Source of the DNA: an uncultured Pelagibacteraceae bacterium
Lineage (GTDB): Bacteria > Pseudomonadota > Alphaproteobacteria > Pelagibacterales > Pelagibacteraceae
Direction: 5' to 3'
DNA length: 64,000 nt
Assembly (NCBI GenBank): GCA_902533445.1
Contig: CACALX010000004.1
Coordinates: forward strand, 62,001 to 126,000
Position numbers and translations under genes: made by a program. Below the pieces are notes generated by a model that saw only the letters and a program-made list of their open reading frames with translations, was not told the DNA's origin and made no database searches. Numbering within the stretch: position 1 is the stretch's first letter; each line of letters opens with the position of its first letter. This document shows, one piece after another, positions 1 through 10,443 of this stretch.

Positions 1-872
1 TATTTGATGTTGCAAGTGGAATAGCTAAAGGAAAGGCTTTAGATATAGCTCAATCATCATCAGTTGATGGATTTAATGTAAAATTATCAGGTACAGACGA
101 TTATAAAGATATTAAAGATTCTGATGTTATCATAATTACAGCAGGAGTTCCTAGAAAGCCAGGAATGAGTAGAGATGATCTTCTCGGTATAAATTTAAAA
201 ATCATTAAACAGGTAGCTCAAGGAGTAAAAGAAAACGCTTCGAACGCCTTCGTAATTTGTATCACCAACCCTTTAGACGTAATGGTTATGGCGTTTCAAA
301 AGTTTTCAGGTTTGCCTGCAAATAAAGTTGTCGGTATGGCAGGAATTTTAGATAGCTCAAGATTTAAACTATTTTTATCATTAGAGTTTGGTGTGCCTGT
401 AAGAGAGATTGAAGCAATGGTTATGGGTGGTCATGGAGATACTATGGTTCCAATGCCAAGATTTACAAAAATATCTGGTAAACCTTTATTAGATCTTGTG
501 AAAGAGGGAAAGATTTCTCAAGAGAGAGTTGAAGAAATTAATCAAAGAACTAGAGACGGTGGAGCAGAAATCGTTAAGTATTTAGAAAAAGGTTCTGCTT
601 TTTATGCACCTGCAGCATCGGGAGTTCAAATGGCTGAGTCATATTTAAAAGATGAAAAAAAATTATTACCTTGTGCAGTGCAGTTAAATGGTGAGTACGG
701 AGTAGAAAATGTTTATGCAGGAGTACCAGTTGTAATTGGTAAAGACGGAGTTGAAAAAATTGAAGTAGTGGATTTAGGTGAAAAAGAAAATAAAGAGTTT
801 ATGCACTCTATAGATGCTGTCAAAGCTCTTTGGGAAGCTGCCTCTAAAATAGATCCAGATCTTTCAAAATAA
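1..872 (+). CDS. mdh: Malate dehydrogenase, 5' end cut off by the window
   Basis: NAD-dependent malate dehydrogenase (malate to oxaloacetate, TCA cycle, cytoplasm). The frame is open from base 3, giving 289 visible residues; only the N-terminal nucleotide-binding turn, roughly 30 residues, is missing. The visible part holds the LDH/MDH landmarks: [16 protein letters not shown] with the substrate-binding arginines of the mobile loop, the ITNPLDVM segment, and the catalytic histidine in [11 protein letters not shown] (about residue 144 of the visible part). The Arg-rich loop motif marks an MDH rather than a lactate dehydrogenase. It is followed after two bases by sucC, so it is the first visible gene of a TCA operon. 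The identity is firm; the true start lies outside the window. Confidence 0.96.
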   Translation, partial: FDVASGIAKGKALDIAQSSSVDGFNVKLSGTDDYKDIKDSDVIIITAGVPRKPGMSRDDLLGINLKIIKQVAQGVKENASNAFVICITNPLDVMVMAFQKFSGLPANKVVGMAGILDSSRFKLFLSLEFGVPVREIEAMVMGGHGDTMVPMPRFTKISGKPLLDLVKEGKISQERVEEINQRTRDGGAEIVKYLEKGSAFYAPAASGVQMAESYLKDEKKLLPCAVQLNGEYGVENVYAGVPVVIGKDGVEKIEVVDLGEKENKEFMHSIDAVKALWEAASKIDPDLSK

Positions 873-874
873 TA

Positions 875-2035
875 ATGAATATTCACGAGCACCAAGCAAA
901 AGAAATTTTAAAGAAATATGGAGCAATAGTTCCAGCAGGAGTATTTTCAACAAGTGTTGATGACTTACTTGAAAAAGCAAAAAATTTAAAAACTGAAAAG
1001 TATGTTTTAAAGGCTCAAATTCATGCTGGTGGTAGAGGTAAAGCTGGAGGAGTTAAAATTCTTAATACACTTGAGGAATTAAAAAATTCAGCAAAAGAGT
1101 TACTTGGAAAAATACTTGTAACTCATCAAACTGGACCTGAAGGAAGAGAAGTTAAGCGATTATATGTTGAAGAGTCCTCTAATATAGAAAAAGAATTCTA
1201 TTTATCATGTTTAGTTGATAGAGCGAGTTCAAAGATTGCATTTATTTCAAGTGATCAAGGTGGAATGGATATTGAAGAAGTAGCAAGCTCAAATCCAGAA
1301 AAAATTATTACAACTAAAGTTGATATAGCTGAACAAATATCAGATGCAGATTGTGAGACAGTAATTAAAATTTTTGATTTAAACAGTAATGCAAAAGATC
1401 AAGCAATTTCACTAATCAAATCAATTTATAAAATGTTTATTAGCACAGATGCAAGTATGGTTGAGGTAAATCCTTTAATTTTAACAAAAGAGGGAAAGAT
1501 TGTTTGTTTAGATGCAAAAGTTAATTTCGACTCTAATGCATTATTTAGACACCCTGAAATTCTAGAACTAAGAGATCTAAATGAAGAAGATCCAACTGAG
1601 ATTGAAGCTAGCAAACATGATTTAGCTTATATAAAGTTAGATGGAAGTATTGGATGTATGGTTAATGGTGCAGGTTTAGCAATGGCAACTATGGACATCA
1701 TCAAATTATATGGCAAAGAACCAGCTAATTTCTTAGATGTAGGAGGTGGAGCCTCAAAAGAAAAAGTTTCTGCAGCATTTAAAATCATTCTTTCAGACAA
1801 AAATGTTAAGGGAATTTTGATAAATATTTTTGGAGGAATAATGAGATGTGATGTGCTTGCACAAGGAGTAGTTGACGCTGCAAAAGAAATTAATATCAGT
1901 GTACCTTTGGTAGTTCGACTTGCAGGGACAAATTTTAAAGAGGGAAAAGAAATTTTAGATAATTCGGGTTTAAAATTAATTTCAGCAGAGAACTTAGATG
2001 ATGCTGCTAAAAAGATAGTTGAGGCTATTAAATAA
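875..2035 (+). CDS. sucC: Succinyl-CoA synthetase beta subunit (ADP-forming)
   Basis: Beta subunit of succinyl-CoA ligase, which makes succinate, CoA and ATP from succinyl-CoA in the TCA cycle. The 386-residue length is normal. The N-terminus MNIHEHQAKEILKKYG is the family signature, followed by an ATP-grasp domain (KAQIHAGGRGKAGGV at about 46-60, VEVNPLIL near 195-202) and the C-terminal CoA-ligase domain with GGGASKEKV and NIFGGIMRCD. It starts two bases after the mdh stop and touches sucD directly (TAA then ATG), so the pair is translated from one message in the stoichiometry the alpha2beta2 enzyme needs. Very confident. Confidence 0.98.
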   Translation: MNIHEHQAKEILKKYGAIVPAGVFSTSVDDLLEKAKNLKTEKYVLKAQIHAGGRGKAGGVKILNTLEELKNSAKELLGKILVTHQTGPEGREVKRLYVEESSNIEKEFYLSCLVDRASSKIAFISSDQGGMDIEEVASSNPEKIITTKVDIAEQISDADCETVIKIFDLNSNAKDQAISLIKSIYKMFISTDASMVEVNPLILTKEGKIVCLDAKVNFDSNALFRHPEILELRDLNEEDPTEIEASKHDLAYIKLDGSIGCMVNGAGLAMATMDIIKLYGKEPANFLDVGGGASKEKVSAAFKIILSDKNVKGILINIFGGIMRCDVLAQGVVDAAKEINISVPLVVRLAGTNFKEGKEILDNSGLKLISAENLDDAAKKIVEAIK

Positions 2036-2911
2036 ATGTCAGTTTTAGTTAATAAAGAAACTAAAGTCATTTGCCAGGGTTTTACAGGTGCACATGGAAC
2101 TTTCCATTCTGAGCAAGCAATAAAATATGGAACAAATTTAGTAGGAGGTGTTACTCCTAAAAAGGGAGGTCAAAAGCATTTAGACAGACCTGTATTTAAT
2201 TCTGTAGCTGAAGCCAAAGATGCGGTCGGGGCAGATGCTACTATGATTTATGTGCCTGCAAAATTTGCTGCAGCAGCAATTATAGAAGCTATTGATGCTT
2301 CAGTTGAATTGATTGTTTGCATTACTGAAGGTATCCCAATTCAAGATATGCTTAAGGTAAGAAAAAAATTACATGGCTCTAATAGCAGACTTATAGGTCC
2401 AAATTGTCCAGGAATTATAACTCCCGATGAATGTAAAATTGGAATTATGCCTGGTAATATTCATAAAAGAGGTTCAGTTGGAATAGTATCTAGATCTGGA
2501 ACTTTAACTTACGAGGCGGTTGCTCAAACAACTGAAAATGGATTAGGGCAATCAACGTGCATTGGAATTGGAGGAGATCCAATAAATGGCACAAATTTCA
2601 TAGATTGTTTAGATCTATTTTTAAATGATGAAGAGACACAATCAATTTTAATGATTGGTGAGATAGGAGGGTCTGCAGAAGAAGAAGCAGCAGAATTCTT
2701 GAAAAACCATAAGATTAAGAAACCAACAGTTGGATTTATAGCTGGAATTACTGCGCCACCAGGTAGAAGAATGGGGCATGCGGGTGCAATTATTTCTGGA
2801 GGTAAAGGTGGTGCAGAGGATAAAATAAAAAAAATGGAAGAATGTGGAATTACAGTCGCAAAATCACCATCAATAATTGGTAAAACTTTATTTGATAAAC
2901 TGTCTAATTGA
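2036..2911 (+). CDS. sucD: Succinyl-CoA synthetase alpha subunit
   Basis: Alpha subunit of succinyl-CoA ligase, carrying the CoA-binding Rossmann domain and the phosphohistidine loop. The N-terminus ([29 protein letters not shown]) has the CoA-binding pattern; the active-site histidine sits at about residue 248 in [14 protein letters not shown], the loop that carries phosphate between the ligase and ATP-grasp sites. Length 291 is typical. The start codon follows the sucC stop with no gap. A 36-base gap separates it from sucA; no clear terminator is visible there, so co-transcription with the oxoglutarate dehydrogenase genes is likely. Confidence 0.98.
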   Translation: MSVLVNKETKVICQGFTGAHGTFHSEQAIKYGTNLVGGVTPKKGGQKHLDRPVFNSVAEAKDAVGADATMIYVPAKFAAAAIIEAIDASVELIVCITEGIPIQDMLKVRKKLHGSNSRLIGPNCPGIITPDECKIGIMPGNIHKRGSVGIVSRSGTLTYEAVAQTTENGLGQSTCIGIGGDPINGTNFIDCLDLFLNDEETQSILMIGEIGGSAEEEAAEFLKNHKIKKPTVGFIAGITAPPGRRMGHAGAIISGGKGGAEDKIKKMEECGITVAKSPSIIGKTLFDKLSN

Positions 2912-2947
2912 AAAATATTTTTTAGAGGGATATATTAAATAAATAAG

Positions 2948-5866
2948 ATGTCATCATCAAAAAATCTCGATTTCGAAAAAAATTCATTTTTACATAAATC
3001 AAATAGTGCATTTATTGAGCAAATGTACTTAAAATTTATCAACAAAGATAAAGATCTCCCTGAAAGTTGGCTAAATTATTTTGAAGGAATTGGTGATGAA
3101 ATAAAAGTAATTGCTAATGAAATAAATGGACCATCATGGGGACCAGAAAAAACTAAAGTAAATATTGATGAGCTGCAAAAAAAAATAGATGAAGAGGAAA
3201 ATAACAGCTTAAATAATGAAAAAATAGGTACTTCAGAAAAATTTAATTTTCAATTACTTGCAGATTCTAACAAAGATTCAATAAGTGCTGTTGCTTTAAT
3301 AAGAGCCTATAGACTAAGAGGTCATTTATTGGCTGATCTTGATCCTTTGGGAATGAGGGAGTCTGAATATTTAGATGAGCTTCATCCGGAGTTTTATGGT
3401 TTTAAAAAAGAACAATATGATAAAAAAATTTTTCTAAATGGAGTGATAAATAAAAAGTATGCGAATATTAGAGAGATTTTAAAGTTTATGAAAAAAACCT
3501 ATTGTGAAAAAATAGGTTATGAGTTTATGCATATTTCTAATCCTGATGAAAGAAAATGGTTTAGAGATAGAATTGAACAAGATGAAACAGCATTACAATT
3601 TACAAAAAATGGAAAGGAAGCAATTTTAAATAAATTAGTTCAAGCAGAAGGTTTTGAAAAATTTTTAGCAACTAAGTATGTTGGTACAAAAAGATTTGGA
3701 TTAGATGGAGGAGAAAGTTTAATTCCTGCACTTGAACAAATAATTAAAATTGGCGGCCAACAACAAATTAAAGAGGTTAAAATTGGAATGTCCCATAGAG
3801 GCAGATTAAATGTTTTGGCTAATGTTTTGCAAAAATCTTATAAAAGAATATTTAATGAATTTGCTGGTGAATATAGTGACGACTCTGAAGATAGTGCGGG
3901 AGATGTAAAATATCATCTTGGTGCATCTTCTGATAGACAGTTTGATGGAAATTCTGTTCATGTTAGTTTGACAGATAATCCATCTCACCTTGAAGCAGTA
4001 AATCCTGTTGTTTTAGGACAAACTAGAGCAAAACAATTTTTTCATAAAGATAAAGAGAGAAACAAAGTTATCCCAATACTAATTCATGGTGATGCAGCAT
4101 TTGCTGGACAGGGCGTGGTAGCAGAATGTTTTGCTATGTCAGGACTACCTGGACATAACACTGGTGGAACTATTCATATAATTGTAAATAATCAAATTGG
4201 TTTTACAACGAGTCCTCGATTTGCAAGATCGTCACCTTATCCTTCTGATGTTGCAAAAATGGTTGAGGCTCCAATTTTACATGTTAATGGAGACGATCCA
4301 GAGGCAGTTGTTTATGCGACTAGAATTGCAACAGAGTTCAGATTAAAGTTTAACAGAGATGTTGTAGTGGACTTAATTTGTTATAGGAGATTTGGTCACA
4401 ATGAGGGAGACGAGCCATCTTTTACCCAGCCATTGATGTATCAGAAGATTAAAGCTCACCCAAGTGTATATAGGATTTATGGAAGTAAACTAGTTAACGA
4501 AAATACGATTACCAATGAATTACTAGATCAAAATGTTAAATCATTTAAAGATTTATTGGATGATCAGTATAAAAGTGCAAAAGATTACAATCCTAAAATA
4601 GAATGGTTTGAGGGAACATGGTCAAGATATAAACCTGCGAAAGGTAAAGATAAAAGAGGAGTTTCAGGTTTTGATGAAGATAAGTTAAAATTAATTTCAG
4701 AAAGGATTAATTCTGTACCAGTTGAAAATAATATTCATAAAACCATTTCTAAAATACTAAATGCTAGAAAGGAAGCTGTTGATAAGGGGACAGGAATTGA
4801 TTGGTCATCAGCTGAGTCACTTGCTTTTGGGTCCTTGTTGGTTGAGGGATATCCGGTTAGATTGGTTGGACAAGATTCTGGAAGAGGAACTTTTAGTCAA
4901 AGACATTCGGTATTAAGAAATCAAGTTGATAACTCTAGATATATTCCTTTAAATAATATTTCAAAAGATCAAAAACAATTCGAAGTTGTTGATAGTTTTT
5001 TATCTGAACTTGCTGTTTTGGGATTTGAATATGGTTATAGTTTGGTCGAACCAAATACTCTTACAATTTGGGAGGCGCAATTTGGAGATTTTGCAAATGG
5101 AGCTCAAGTAGTGATAGATCAATTTATAGCATCAGGTGAAAGAAAATGGAATAGAGCTTCAGGGATTGTAATGTTGTTACCGCATGGATACGAAGGTCAA
5201 GGTCCTGAACACTCATCAGCTAGGTTAGAAAGATTTTTACAGTTATGTTCAAATGATAATATGCAAGTGATGAATTGTACAACTCCAGCCAATTATTATC
5301 ATGCATTAAGACGTCAAATGCATAGAGATTTTAGAAAACCATTGGTTGTAATGACACCAAAATCATTGCTTAGAAATAAATACTGTGTTTCTAACTTAGA
5401 AGATTTTAATAAACAAAATACTTTCCATAGAATTTTGTGGGATCATGCAATCGATCCAAACTCAAATGGTTTTATTAAACTTAAAGAAAGTTCTGAGATT
5501 AAAAAAGTTATTTTGTGCTCAGGCAAAGTTTACTTTGATTTACTTGATGCTAGAGAAAAATTAAAAAAAGATGATGTAATTATGTTTAGGATAGAACAAC
5601 TTTATCCTTTCCCAGCAAAGGCTTTGGTAAATGAACTTAAACCTTATGCCAAAAAAGCTCAATTTTTTTGGTGCCAAGAAGAGCCAAAGAATATGGGAGC
5701 ATGGTTTTCAGTGAGAGATTATATTCAATGGACATTAGATACTTTAGAGGCTAAATATAATAAAATTTCTTATATAGGAAGAAGCCCTGATGCAACTCCA
5801 GCAACTGGATATGCAAAGAGGCATAATTCTCAGCAACAAGAAATAATTAATAAGGTGTTTGATTAA
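2948..5866 (+). CDS. sucA: 2-oxoglutarate dehydrogenase E1 component
   Basis: Thiamine-diphosphate dependent E1 of the oxoglutarate dehydrogenase complex, converting 2-oxoglutarate to a succinyl group on the E2 lipoyl arm. At 972 residues it has the full family architecture: an N-terminal E2-binding stretch (FLHKSNSAFIEQMYLKF), the SVRGHLLADLDPLG-like segment (here YRLRGHLLADLDPLGM), the ThDP/Mg site (IHGDAAFAGQGVVAECF and NNQIGFTT), RFGHNEGDEPSFTQP, and a C-terminal transketolase pyrimidine-binding domain with DSGRGTFSQRH and LLPHGYEGQGPEHSSAR. It is separated from sucB by six bases. Confidence 0.98.
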   Translation: MSSSKNLDFEKNSFLHKSNSAFIEQMYLKFINKDKDLPESWLNYFEGIGDEIKVIANEINGPSWGPEKTKVNIDELQKKIDEEENNSLNNEKIGTSEKFNFQLLADSNKDSISAVALIRAYRLRGHLLADLDPLGMRESEYLDELHPEFYGFKKEQYDKKIFLNGVINKKYANIREILKFMKKTYCEKIGYEFMHISNPDERKWFRDRIEQDETALQFTKNGKEAILNKLVQAEGFEKFLATKYVGTKRFGLDGGESLIPALEQIIKIGGQQQIKEVKIGMSHRGRLNVLANVLQKSYKRIFNEFAGEYSDDSEDSAGDVKYHLGASSDRQFDGNSVHVSLTDNPSHLEAVNPVVLGQTRAKQFFHKDKERNKVIPILIHGDAAFAGQGVVAECFAMSGLPGHNTGGTIHIIVNNQIGFTTSPRFARSSPYPSDVAKMVEAPILHVNGDDPEAVVYATRIATEFRLKFNRDVVVDLICYRRFGHNEGDEPSFTQPLMYQKIKAHPSVYRIYGSKLVNENTITNELLDQNVKSFKDLLDDQYKSAKDYNPKIEWFEGTWSRYKPAKGKDKRGVSGFDEDKLKLISERINSVPVENNIHKTISKILNARKEAVDKGTGIDWSSAESLAFGSLLVEGYPVRLVGQDSGRGTFSQRHSVLRNQVDNSRYIPLNNISKDQKQFEVVDSFLSELAVLGFEYGYSLVEPNTLTIWEAQFGDFANGAQVVIDQFIASGERKWNRASGIVMLLPHGYEGQGPEHSSARLERFLQLCSNDNMQVMNCTTPANYYHALRRQMHRDFRKPLVVMTPKSLLRNKYCVSNLEDFNKQNTFHRILWDHAIDPNSNGFIKLKESSEIKKVILCSGKVYFDLLDAREKLKKDDVIMFRIEQLYPFPAKALVNELKPYAKKAQFFWCQEEPKNMGAWFSVRDYIQWTLDTLEAKYNKISYIGRSPDATPATGYAKRHNSQQQEIINKVFD

Positions 5867-5872
5867 ATTATA

Positions 5873-7174
5873 ATGAGTGAAAAAATAGTAGTTCCAGTAC
5901 TTGGCGAAAGTATTACAGAAGCAACAGTTGCAAAATGGTTAAAAAAAACTGGAGATGCAGTTGAAGCTGATGAACCAATTGTGGAGCTTGAAACAGATAA
6001 AGTTAATTTAGAAGTTCCATCACCAATAACTGGTGTTTTAACCGAAATTAATTCACAGGATGGTTCTACAGTTGAAGTTGGAGCTTTATTGGGCTCAGTG
6101 TCAGAAAATGGTTCAGCTAAAGTGATACCAGCTGAAAAGAAAGAAGAGCCTAAACAAGTTAAAGAAACTCCTTCTGAAAACAATGTCATCCAGTTAGATA
6201 CAAATAAAAAAGAACCACAAATTTTTGAGGAAGAAAAACAAGAAACTAAAAAACCTAAGCCTTTGGTTTTAACTGAGGAAGTAGTGCCAAGCCCAGCACC
6301 AGTTAGGGAGAATAGAAATGATACTTTGTCTCCTGCTGTCAGAAAAATTGTAACCGAAAATAATATTGATATTGGTTTAGTTCAAGGTTCAGGAAAAAAT
6401 GGTCAGGTTTTAAAAGGAGATCTTATAAGTTTAATGGGAGCAAATCCAAAACCGTCAGAGAGAAAAATTCAATATGGTCAAGAAGAACGAATTAAAATGA
6501 CCAGACTAAGACAGACAATTGCTAAGAGATTAAAACAAGCTCAAGAAAATGCTGCATTGCTTACAACTTTTAATGAAGTTGACATGGCCAATATCATGGA
6601 AATGAGAAAAGAAAATCAACAAGACTTTCAAAGCAGATATGCAATTAAATTAGGCTTCATGTCATTCTTTGTTAAAGCATGTGTGGTAGCCTTAAAGCAT
6701 TTCCCTGCTGTAAATGCTGAAATTGATGGTGATGAAATCATATACAAAAACTATTACAATATAAGTTTTGCTGTAGGTACGGACAAAGGTTTAGTTGTTC
6801 CAGTTTTAAGAAATGCGGATGAGCTTTCATTTGCAGATATTGAAAAAAATATCAAAGATATTTCTGAAAAAGCTAGAGATGGAAAATTAACAATTGAAGA
6901 TTTACAAGGAGGAACATTCACCATCAGTAATGGTGGAGTATATGGTTCAATGCTATCAACTCCAATTCTAAACTTGCCTCAATCTGGTGTTCTAGGAATG
7001 CACAACATAGTAGAGCGACCAGTTGTGGTAGATGGTGAAATAAAAATAAGACCTATTATGTATTTAGCTCTTTCATATGATCACAGGATCATTGATGGCA
7101 AAGAATCTGTTTCTTTCTTAAAAATGATTAAAGAAAATCTAGAAGATCCTAGAAGATTGTTTTTGGATATTTAA
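5873..7174 (+). CDS. sucB: Dihydrolipoyl succinyltransferase (E2 of oxoglutarate dehydrogenase)
   Basis: E2 core of the oxoglutarate dehydrogenase complex; moves the succinyl group from the lipoyl arm to CoA. One lipoyl domain (residues 1-80) with the lipoylated lysine at about K43 in [12 protein letters not shown]; a charged, proline-containing linker (about 85-145); a peripheral subunit-binding domain ([15 protein letters not shown], about 150-185); and a catalytic acyltransferase domain ending with the HxxxDG motif (H404, D408 in SYDHRIIDG). The succinyl-type lipoyl motif and position between sucA and lpdA exclude a pyruvate-dehydrogenase E2. It abuts lpdA. Confidence 0.98.
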   Translation: MSEKIVVPVLGESITEATVAKWLKKTGDAVEADEPIVELETDKVNLEVPSPITGVLTEINSQDGSTVEVGALLGSVSENGSAKVIPAEKKEEPKQVKETPSENNVIQLDTNKKEPQIFEEEKQETKKPKPLVLTEEVVPSPAPVRENRNDTLSPAVRKIVTENNIDIGLVQGSGKNGQVLKGDLISLMGANPKPSERKIQYGQEERIKMTRLRQTIAKRLKQAQENAALLTTFNEVDMANIMEMRKENQQDFQSRYAIKLGFMSFFVKACVVALKHFPAVNAEIDGDEIIYKNYYNISFAVGTDKGLVVPVLRNADELSFADIEKNIKDISEKARDGKLTIEDLQGGTFTISNGGVYGSMLSTPILNLPQSGVLGMHNIVERPVVVDGEIKIRPIMYLALSYDHRIIDGKESVSFLKMIKENLEDPRRLFLDI

Positions 7175-8575
7175 ATGTCAGAAAAATTTCAAGCTGTAGT
7201 TATTGGAGGAGGGCCGGGTGGTTATGTTTGCGCAATTAGGCTTGCACAATTAGGTTTAAAAACAGCATGTATTGAATCAAGAGGTTCATTAGGAGGAACT
7301 TGCTTAAATGTTGGCTGCATACCCTCAAAAAGTTTATTAAATCTTTCTGAAGAATTTCATAAAGTAAAAAATTTATCCAATAAGGGTATCGAAATAGGTG
7401 AGGTGAAACTTAACCTTGAAAAGATGATGAAAAGTAAAGATAAAGCTGTAACAATATTGACCAAAGGTGTTGAATTTCTATTAAAAAAAAACAAAGTTAC
7501 TTATTTTAAAGGTCACGGAAGCTTTAAATCAAAAAATCAAATTTCAATTAAAGATGACAAGAATAATGAGACAATTATAGAGTCAGAAAAAACAGTTATA
7601 GCAACTGGATCCGTGCCAGTTTCATTACCTGGAATTGATATTGATGAAAAAGTAATTGTTTCCTCCACAGGGGCTTTAAAATTAGAAAAGGTACCAAATA
7701 AAATGGTTGTAGTTGGAGGTGGCTACATTGGTTTAGAGATGGGTTCTGTTTGGTCAAGATTAGGTTCAGAAGTTCAGGTAGTAGAATTTTTAGATCATAT
7801 TACACCTGGAATGGATAAAGAAATTTCATCTGAGTTTATGAAAATTTTAAAAAAACAAGGTATTAAATTTAACATGCAAAACAAAGTTGAAACAATTCAG
7901 AAAAATAATAATGGAGCAGTTGTTTCAACAGTAGATAAAGATGGCAATAAAAATAATTTTGAATGTGATGTAGTGTTAATTTCTGTTGGAAGAAAACCAA
8001 ATACGGATGGATTAAATTTAGATGCAGTAGGAATTGATCAAGATGAAAGAAAAAGAATAAAAACTGATAAAACTTTTAAAACAAATATTGAAAATATTTT
8101 TGCTATTGGTGATGTAATAGTAGGACCAATGCTTGCTCATAAAGCTGAAGATGAAGGAATTGCAGTCGCTGAAAATATTGCAGGACAATCTGGACATGTT
8201 AATTATGATACAATTCCTGGTGTTATCTATACTACTCCAGAAGTTGCATCTATAGGAAAAACAGAAGAACAATTAAAAGAACTTAATCAAAAGTATAAAG
8301 TTGGTAAATTTTCATTTATGGCAAATTCTAGAGCTAAAGCAATTGATGATGCTGAGGGATTTGTAAAAATATTGGCAGATGAGCAAACAGATAAAGTATT
8401 AGGAGCTCATATTATAGGTCCTCATGCAGGAGAATTAATCGCAGAAATAGGTGTAGCTATGGAATTTGGTGCAAGCTCAGAAGATATAGCAAGAACATGT
8501 CATGCACACCCAACATTTTCAGAGGCAGTTAAAGAAGCTGCATTATCAGTAGATAAAAGAGCAATACACTCTTAA
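7175..8575 (+). CDS. lpdA: Dihydrolipoyl dehydrogenase (E3)
   Basis: FAD flavoprotein that reoxidises the dihydrolipoyl arm of E2 with NAD+. FAD-binding GGGPGGYVCA at residues 11-20, the redox disulfide GGTCLNVGCIPSK with C43 and C48, an NAD-binding GGGYIGLEMGS in the middle, and the C-terminal active-site HAHPTFSEA with the catalytic His at about 445. Length 466 is standard. It starts on the base after the sucB stop, so this E3 is dedicated by position to the oxoglutarate complex, though it could also serve pyruvate dehydrogenase or the glycine system. It is the last gene of the TCA block before a 78-base gap. Confidence 0.97.
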   Translation: MSEKFQAVVIGGGPGGYVCAIRLAQLGLKTACIESRGSLGGTCLNVGCIPSKSLLNLSEEFHKVKNLSNKGIEIGEVKLNLEKMMKSKDKAVTILTKGVEFLLKKNKVTYFKGHGSFKSKNQISIKDDKNNETIIESEKTVIATGSVPVSLPGIDIDEKVIVSSTGALKLEKVPNKMVVVGGGYIGLEMGSVWSRLGSEVQVVEFLDHITPGMDKEISSEFMKILKKQGIKFNMQNKVETIQKNNNGAVVSTVDKDGNKNNFECDVVLISVGRKPNTDGLNLDAVGIDQDERKRIKTDKTFKTNIENIFAIGDVIVGPMLAHKAEDEGIAVAENIAGQSGHVNYDTIPGVIYTTPEVASIGKTEEQLKELNQKYKVGKFSFMANSRAKAIDDAEGFVKILADEQTDKVLGAHIIGPHAGELIAEIGVAMEFGASSEDIARTCHAHPTFSEAVKEAALSVDKRAIHS

Positions 8576-8583
8576 TTATAATT

Positions 8584-8606
8584 AAATATTTTTCAAATAA
8601 ATATTT
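8584..8606 (+). terminator. Weak AT-only hairpin after lpdA
   Basis: Two copies of AAATATTT (8584-8591 and 8599-8606) can pair across a 7-base loop just after the lpdA stop. The stem has no G-C pair and is not followed by a clean T-run, so it is a poor intrinsic terminator; it could equally be background in AT-rich DNA. Confidence 0.25.
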
Positions 8607-8619
8607 TATAAAAAAAAAT

Positions 8620-8648
8620 TTTACACATCATTTTTATAAAGTTATATT
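8620..8648 (+). promoter_or_regulatory. Sigma-70-like promoter of the trypsin-like lipoprotein gene
   Basis: TTTACA (8620-8625), a 17-base spacer and TATATT (8643-8648). The -10 box ends only five bases before the ATG at 8654, and no Shine-Dalgarno sequence is visible, so transcription probably starts at or within a base or two of the start codon (leaderless message). Consensus match and spacing are good; no experimental support. Confidence 0.6.
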
Positions 8649-8653
8649 CTGTA

Positions 8654-10348
8654 ATGAATAAAATAATTTTAAAATTATTTTTTTTAATATTTGCATCTTT
8701 TTTGATCCAATCATGTGGAACTCAAGTACCAACTAAAACTAAAGTTACAAAAACCGAAAATATAATAGGTGAGCCAAAAAAAGTATTTTTAAATGAAAAG
8801 AGTGAAAAAGTAGATGAAAAGCTATTTTATAAAATTTATTCAGAAAACCTAAATGAAATTTATTATGAATTTAAAGTTAGAGAATACTTTAAAATTCCCG
8901 AAGCATTGATGAGGGAAGATATCGCGAGAGAGTATATTACTAGAAAAAAACAAGCAACGATGGTTCATAATCCAATAGGAGAGGGAACGGGATCTATATT
9001 TGCTTTAGGTTTAATAGAAGCATGGTGTTTAGCAGAATGGACGACAACAGTATTGCCTGGCAAACAAAAAAATATTTATCTTGATAAATGTAAAGAAAGA
9101 TATGTCGGGACAAAAACTAAAACAACAAGAGATACTAAAACAGAAAAAATGTTAGGATTAACTGGAAACTTTAAAAAAAGATATCAAGATAGAGACAATT
9201 TAGAAATTACTTATCATTTTAAAGACTACGAAAGCCAAAAAATAAATATTTCCTATAAAATTGAAAAAGTCTGTGACAGCGATTCTTATGAAGTATTTAA
9301 CTGTGGAAAGAGATATCTTGTGGATGGTAGGGCAATTATTCAAAACTATTTAAAAATTCATGGAAAAAAGAATTTATCTTATCCAATAGAATTTCAAGTT
9401 AGGGCTAATACACACAAAGTTAATATTAAACTACCGACAGAACAATCAAAAGATCTTGTAAAAATACTTTTTCAAGAGGAGGAAGAAAAGAGGCTAGCTA
9501 AAATTAAGGAAGAAAAAGAAAGTAAAGAAAGAGCTAAGAAGCTAGAAGAGGAAAGAAAAGAAAAAGAAAGAATTGCAAAACTTGAGAGAGAAGAGGAAGA
9601 GAAAAGAAAACAAAAAGAGCTAGAAGAAAGATACAAACCTGTTGCTGCTTGGAATGGTACGGGCTTTTTTGTAAGTTCTAAAGGTCACATAATCACTAAC
9701 AGTCATGTTGTAGAGGATACATCACTTGAAACTGCAGATGGAAAATGTGATTCAATAAAAGCCTACTTAAACGATATTATTTATGAAACTGATATTTTAT
9801 CTCAAGATAGAATGAATGATCTTGCGTTGTTAAAAATAAAAAAAAATCAAACAATTAAAAATTTTGCTAGTTTTAGAGATGATGAACCAATACTTGGGGA
9901 GGATATAACTACCTTAGGATATCCATTTGGTAAAACTATAAGCTCAAAAATTAAGCTTACATCTGGTGTAGTTAGTTCATTATCTGGTATAGGGGATGAA
10001 TTTACAAGGATGCAAATTGATGCTGCTCTTCAGCCAGGAAATAGTGGTGGGCCAATATATGATTCCTATGGAAATGTAATTGGAGTTGCAGTCGCTAAAG
10101 CAGGAATATTTTATTTCCTAGAAAATTTTGGAACTTTACCAGAAAATATGAATTTTGGTATTAAACCATCTGTAGTAAAAACATTTCTTCAATCTAATGG
10201 AGTAAAGTATAAAACTTCAAATAAAAAAGTTAATATTACTAAGGTTGAAATCGCAAAAGAGGGAACAAAACAAACGGTTTATTTAGAATGTATGATTAGA
10301 AAAGATAAATTGGCTAAAATAAATAAAGAAACAAACGAAAGAAATTAA
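8654..10348 (+). CDS. Lipoprotein trypsin-like (Do/HtrA-type) serine protease with charged coiled coil
   Basis: Predicted membrane-anchored periplasmic serine protease. Residues 1-21 form a lipoprotein signal with lipobox IQSC (C21). Residues about 40-265 are an unrecognised domain with several cysteines. Residues about 274-326 are a highly charged Glu/Lys/Arg heptad-rich helix, very likely a coiled coil. The protease domain follows (about 330-500): His351 in TNSHVV, Asp389 in NDLALL and Ser464 in QPGNSGGP form a complete trypsin triad with the S1C (HtrA) spacing. No PDZ domain is recognisable after the protease domain, unlike DegP. It stands alone between lpdA and priA with its own promoter. 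Role in envelope quality control is inferred; substrates are unknown. Confidence 0.8.
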   Translation: MNKIILKLFFLIFASFLIQSCGTQVPTKTKVTKTENIIGEPKKVFLNEKSEKVDEKLFYKIYSENLNEIYYEFKVREYFKIPEALMREDIAREYITRKKQATMVHNPIGEGTGSIFALGLIEAWCLAEWTTTVLPGKQKNIYLDKCKERYVGTKTKTTRDTKTEKMLGLTGNFKKRYQDRDNLEITYHFKDYESQKINISYKIEKVCDSDSYEVFNCGKRYLVDGRAIIQNYLKIHGKKNLSYPIEFQVRANTHKVNIKLPTEQSKDLVKILFQEEEEKRLAKIKEEKESKERAKKLEEERKEKERIAKLEREEEEKRKQKELEERYKPVAAWNGTGFFVSSKGHIITNSHVVEDTSLETADGKCDSIKAYLNDIIYETDILSQDRMNDLALLKIKKNQTIKNFASFRDDEPILGEDITTLGYPFGKTISSKIKLTSGVVSSLSGIGDEFTRMQIDAALQPGNSGGPIYDSYGNVIGVAVAKAGIFYFLENFGTLPENMNFGIKPSVVKTFLQSNGVKYKTSNKKVNITKVEIAKEGTKQTVYLECMIRKDKLAKINKETNERN

Positions 10349-10404
10349 TTTAAGAATTAATTGTTTAGTATAAAATTCTAATAAAATAATAAAATATCAC
10401 TAAA

Positions 10405-10432
10405 TTTACTAAAAAATTCAATGTATTATCAT
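10405..10432 (+). promoter_or_regulatory. Possible priA promoter
   Basis: TTTACT (10405-10410), 16-base spacer, TATCAT (10427-10432), ending 11 bases before the priA ATG. A predicted start near 10439 would leave a leader of about five bases. Moderate match in very AT-rich DNA. Confidence 0.4.
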
Positions 10433-10443
10433 ATTTTTAAAAT

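Noticed and set aside
1627-2070. 147-residue open frame on the minus strand inside sucC
   Set aside because: It is antisense to a highly conserved gene and its composition mirrors sucC codons; no ribosome site.
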